A stretch of 6,352 nucleotides of DNA from Methanomicrobia archaeon LH_S13 (lineage in GTDB: Archaea; Halobacteriota; Syntropharchaeia; Alkanophagales; Methanospirareceae), in contig JAGXOR010000081.1 in NCBI GenBank assembly GCA_023659785.1, positions 1 to 6,352 on the forward strand, given 5' to 3'. A model generated the notes under the pieces. It worked only from the letters and a program-made list of their open reading frames with translations. It had not been told where the DNA came from and searched no databases. The position numbers and the translations under genes were made by a program. This document shows positions 5,781 through 6,352 of this stretch, piece by piece. Every line of letters starts with the position of its first letter. Position 1 is the stretch's first letter.

Positions 5781-6190
5781 TCACACTGCCACAGATTGAG
5801 CTTTTTCAAAGCTCTGAAACCGTAGTGTGAGTAAAGAGTCAAGTTTTTGTTTGTGGGTAGTATCAAAAAGTCTGGTTCAGGCAGCCGGTGATAGCTTTTT
5901 TTTTTGAAATCCTTAAACTCGGAATAATATTTTGAATAGAGGCACTGCTTCTTAACAAATTTCCAGAGGCACTCAATGAGATTCAAATTAGGCGAATAAG
6001 GCGGTATATAAAGCAATTCGATATCAAGGGATTCTGCTAACTCCCAAACAAGTTTACACTTCTGATATCGGGCATTATCCAAAACAAGCGTGATAGGGAC
6101 TCCAATGTTAAGACGAGAAATACGCCATAATACTTGTTAACATATAACAACTGTGCCTATCGTGACTTCCAGTGGATGGTTTTTAGCGTC
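5781..6190 (-). pseudogene. Decayed 5'-truncated IS630-type transposase
   Basis: C-terminal half of an IS630-family DDE transposase. In order on the minus strand: VLWRISRLNIGVPITLVLDN and ARYQKCKLVWELAESLDIEL, then LYIPPYSPNLNLIECLWKFV and KKQCLYSKYYSEFKDFKK. The second catalytic Asp (6077-6079, LVLDNARYQ) and the final Glu (5972-5974, NLIECLW) are separated by 34 residues, the D34E spacing of this family. Three lesions are visible: a TAA stop at 6137-6139 before QVLWRIS; a 10-A run (T run at 5896-5905) with one base too many, after which the family sequence AITGCLNQTF continues in the next frame; and a 5-T run (5865-5869), again one too many, after which DTTHKQKLDSLLTLRFQSFE and KAQSVAV end at the stop 5781-5783. 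Upstream the similarity fades near 6190, so the N-terminal HTH domain and first catalytic Asp are gone. It is inactive as read. Confidence 0.85.
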
Positions 6191-6218
6191 ACAAAAGTGT
6201 GTGTGGAATTATTGGTCG

Positions 6219-6274
6219 TGTCCTAATTTCGCAGAAAAGTATATATAACCCTTATTTCCATAGGAAATTAAGGA
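6219..6274 (+). promoter_or_regulatory. Promoter and leader of the right-edge transposase
   Basis: TATATATAA at 6240-6248 is a strong TATA box directly preceded by AGAAAA (6233-6238), a good BRE. The predicted start is near 6270, just at the SD AAGGA (6270-6274), 9 bases before ATG 6284. The stretch also holds imperfect inverted repeats: CCTTATTTCC (6249-6259) against GGAAATTAAGG (6263-6273) with one bulged T, and TCCTAATTTC (6221-6230) against GAAATTAAGGA. These may be part of the element end or control its expression. Confidence 0.6.
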
Positions 6275-6283
6275 ATTGGCGAA

Positions 6284-6352
6284 ATGGGAGAAGTAATCAT
6301 AGACGAATTCTTTTGTCCAAACGAGGCGTGCCCGGATTACGGAAAGAAAGGG
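6284..6352 (+). CDS. Transposase N-terminus with CPN-CP-YG zinc motif, cut by the window edge
   Basis: Only the first 23 residues are in the window, with the frame open to the last base. FFCPNEACPDYGKKG (residues 9-23) matches the N-terminal zinc-binding motif (CPNxxCPxYGxxG) found in a group of IS transposases; a second Cys pair would be expected about 20 residues further on. Start ATG 6284 has SD AAGGA at 6270-6274 and a strong BRE/TATA promoter upstream, so this looks like the newest and best-kept mobile element in the window. Its left end must lie between about 6190 and 6230, where similarity to the IS630 relic stops. The product family is likely but rests on a short motif. Confidence 0.6.
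   Translation, partial: MGEVIIDEFFCPNEACPDYGKKG

Noticed and set aside
5798..5814. GAGCTTT-TTC-AAAGCTC hairpin as a terminator or IS end
   Set aside because: It lies inside the conserved C-terminal coding part of the IS630 relic (RFQSFEKAQS) and is explained by codon sequence.
5565..5825. Open frame of 86 codons on the plus strand
   Set aside because: It overlaps the end of the UPF0282 gene in another frame, runs through the transposase scraps, and resembles no family.
1..6352. CRISPR array, toxin-antitoxin pair or defence system
   Set aside because: No regularly spaced repeats and no matching small gene pair or nuclease motifs were seen on either strand.

Overview
The window looks like a stretch of a euryarchaeal chromosome, possibly a methanogen or ANME-type archaeon. 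The grounds are: an archaeal-type PurP (the formate-dependent step of purine synthesis), a short single-domain CbiX/CfbA chelatase, a UPF0282 metallo-beta-lactamase protein, a tRNA with no encoded CCA, TATA-box promoters followed by very short leaders that begin at a GGTGA-type Shine-Dalgarno (SD) site, and heavy AGA/AGG/ATA codon use. The lineage is an inference. No marker gene here fixes it.

Left part (1-1713): two membrane-transport genes in the plus direction, both damaged. The first is a TauE/SafE permease that seems to have lost two internal segments but keeps one reading frame. The second is a 12-helix MFS permease split by a single-base frameshift near 799.

Central part (1714-4165): intact housekeeping genes. 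A DsrE-like protein has a clear promoter and a T-rich terminator. It is followed by a small sirohydrochlorin chelatase, a tRNA-Leu(UAA) on the minus strand, and purP. The tRNA and purP diverge from one palindromic TATA box.

Right part (4166-6352): mostly wreckage around one intact gene. Just after purP lies a minus-strand N-terminal transposase scrap with a frameshift. It abuts a headless and tailless ornithine cyclodeaminase-type NAD-binding domain. Next comes an intact UPF0282 hydrolase whose Arg codons differ from those of purP. Beyond it are a minus-strand C-terminal transposase scrap, a decayed 5'-truncated IS630-type transposase (D34E spacing, two homopolymer frameshifts, one stop), and the start of another transposase gene with a well-formed promoter, cut by the window edge.

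I see no convincing new multi-gene system. The most notable points are the shared tRNA/purP promoter, the pile of mobile-element scraps around the UPF0282 gene, and the repeated one-base indels at homopolymers, which could be genome decay or sequencing error.
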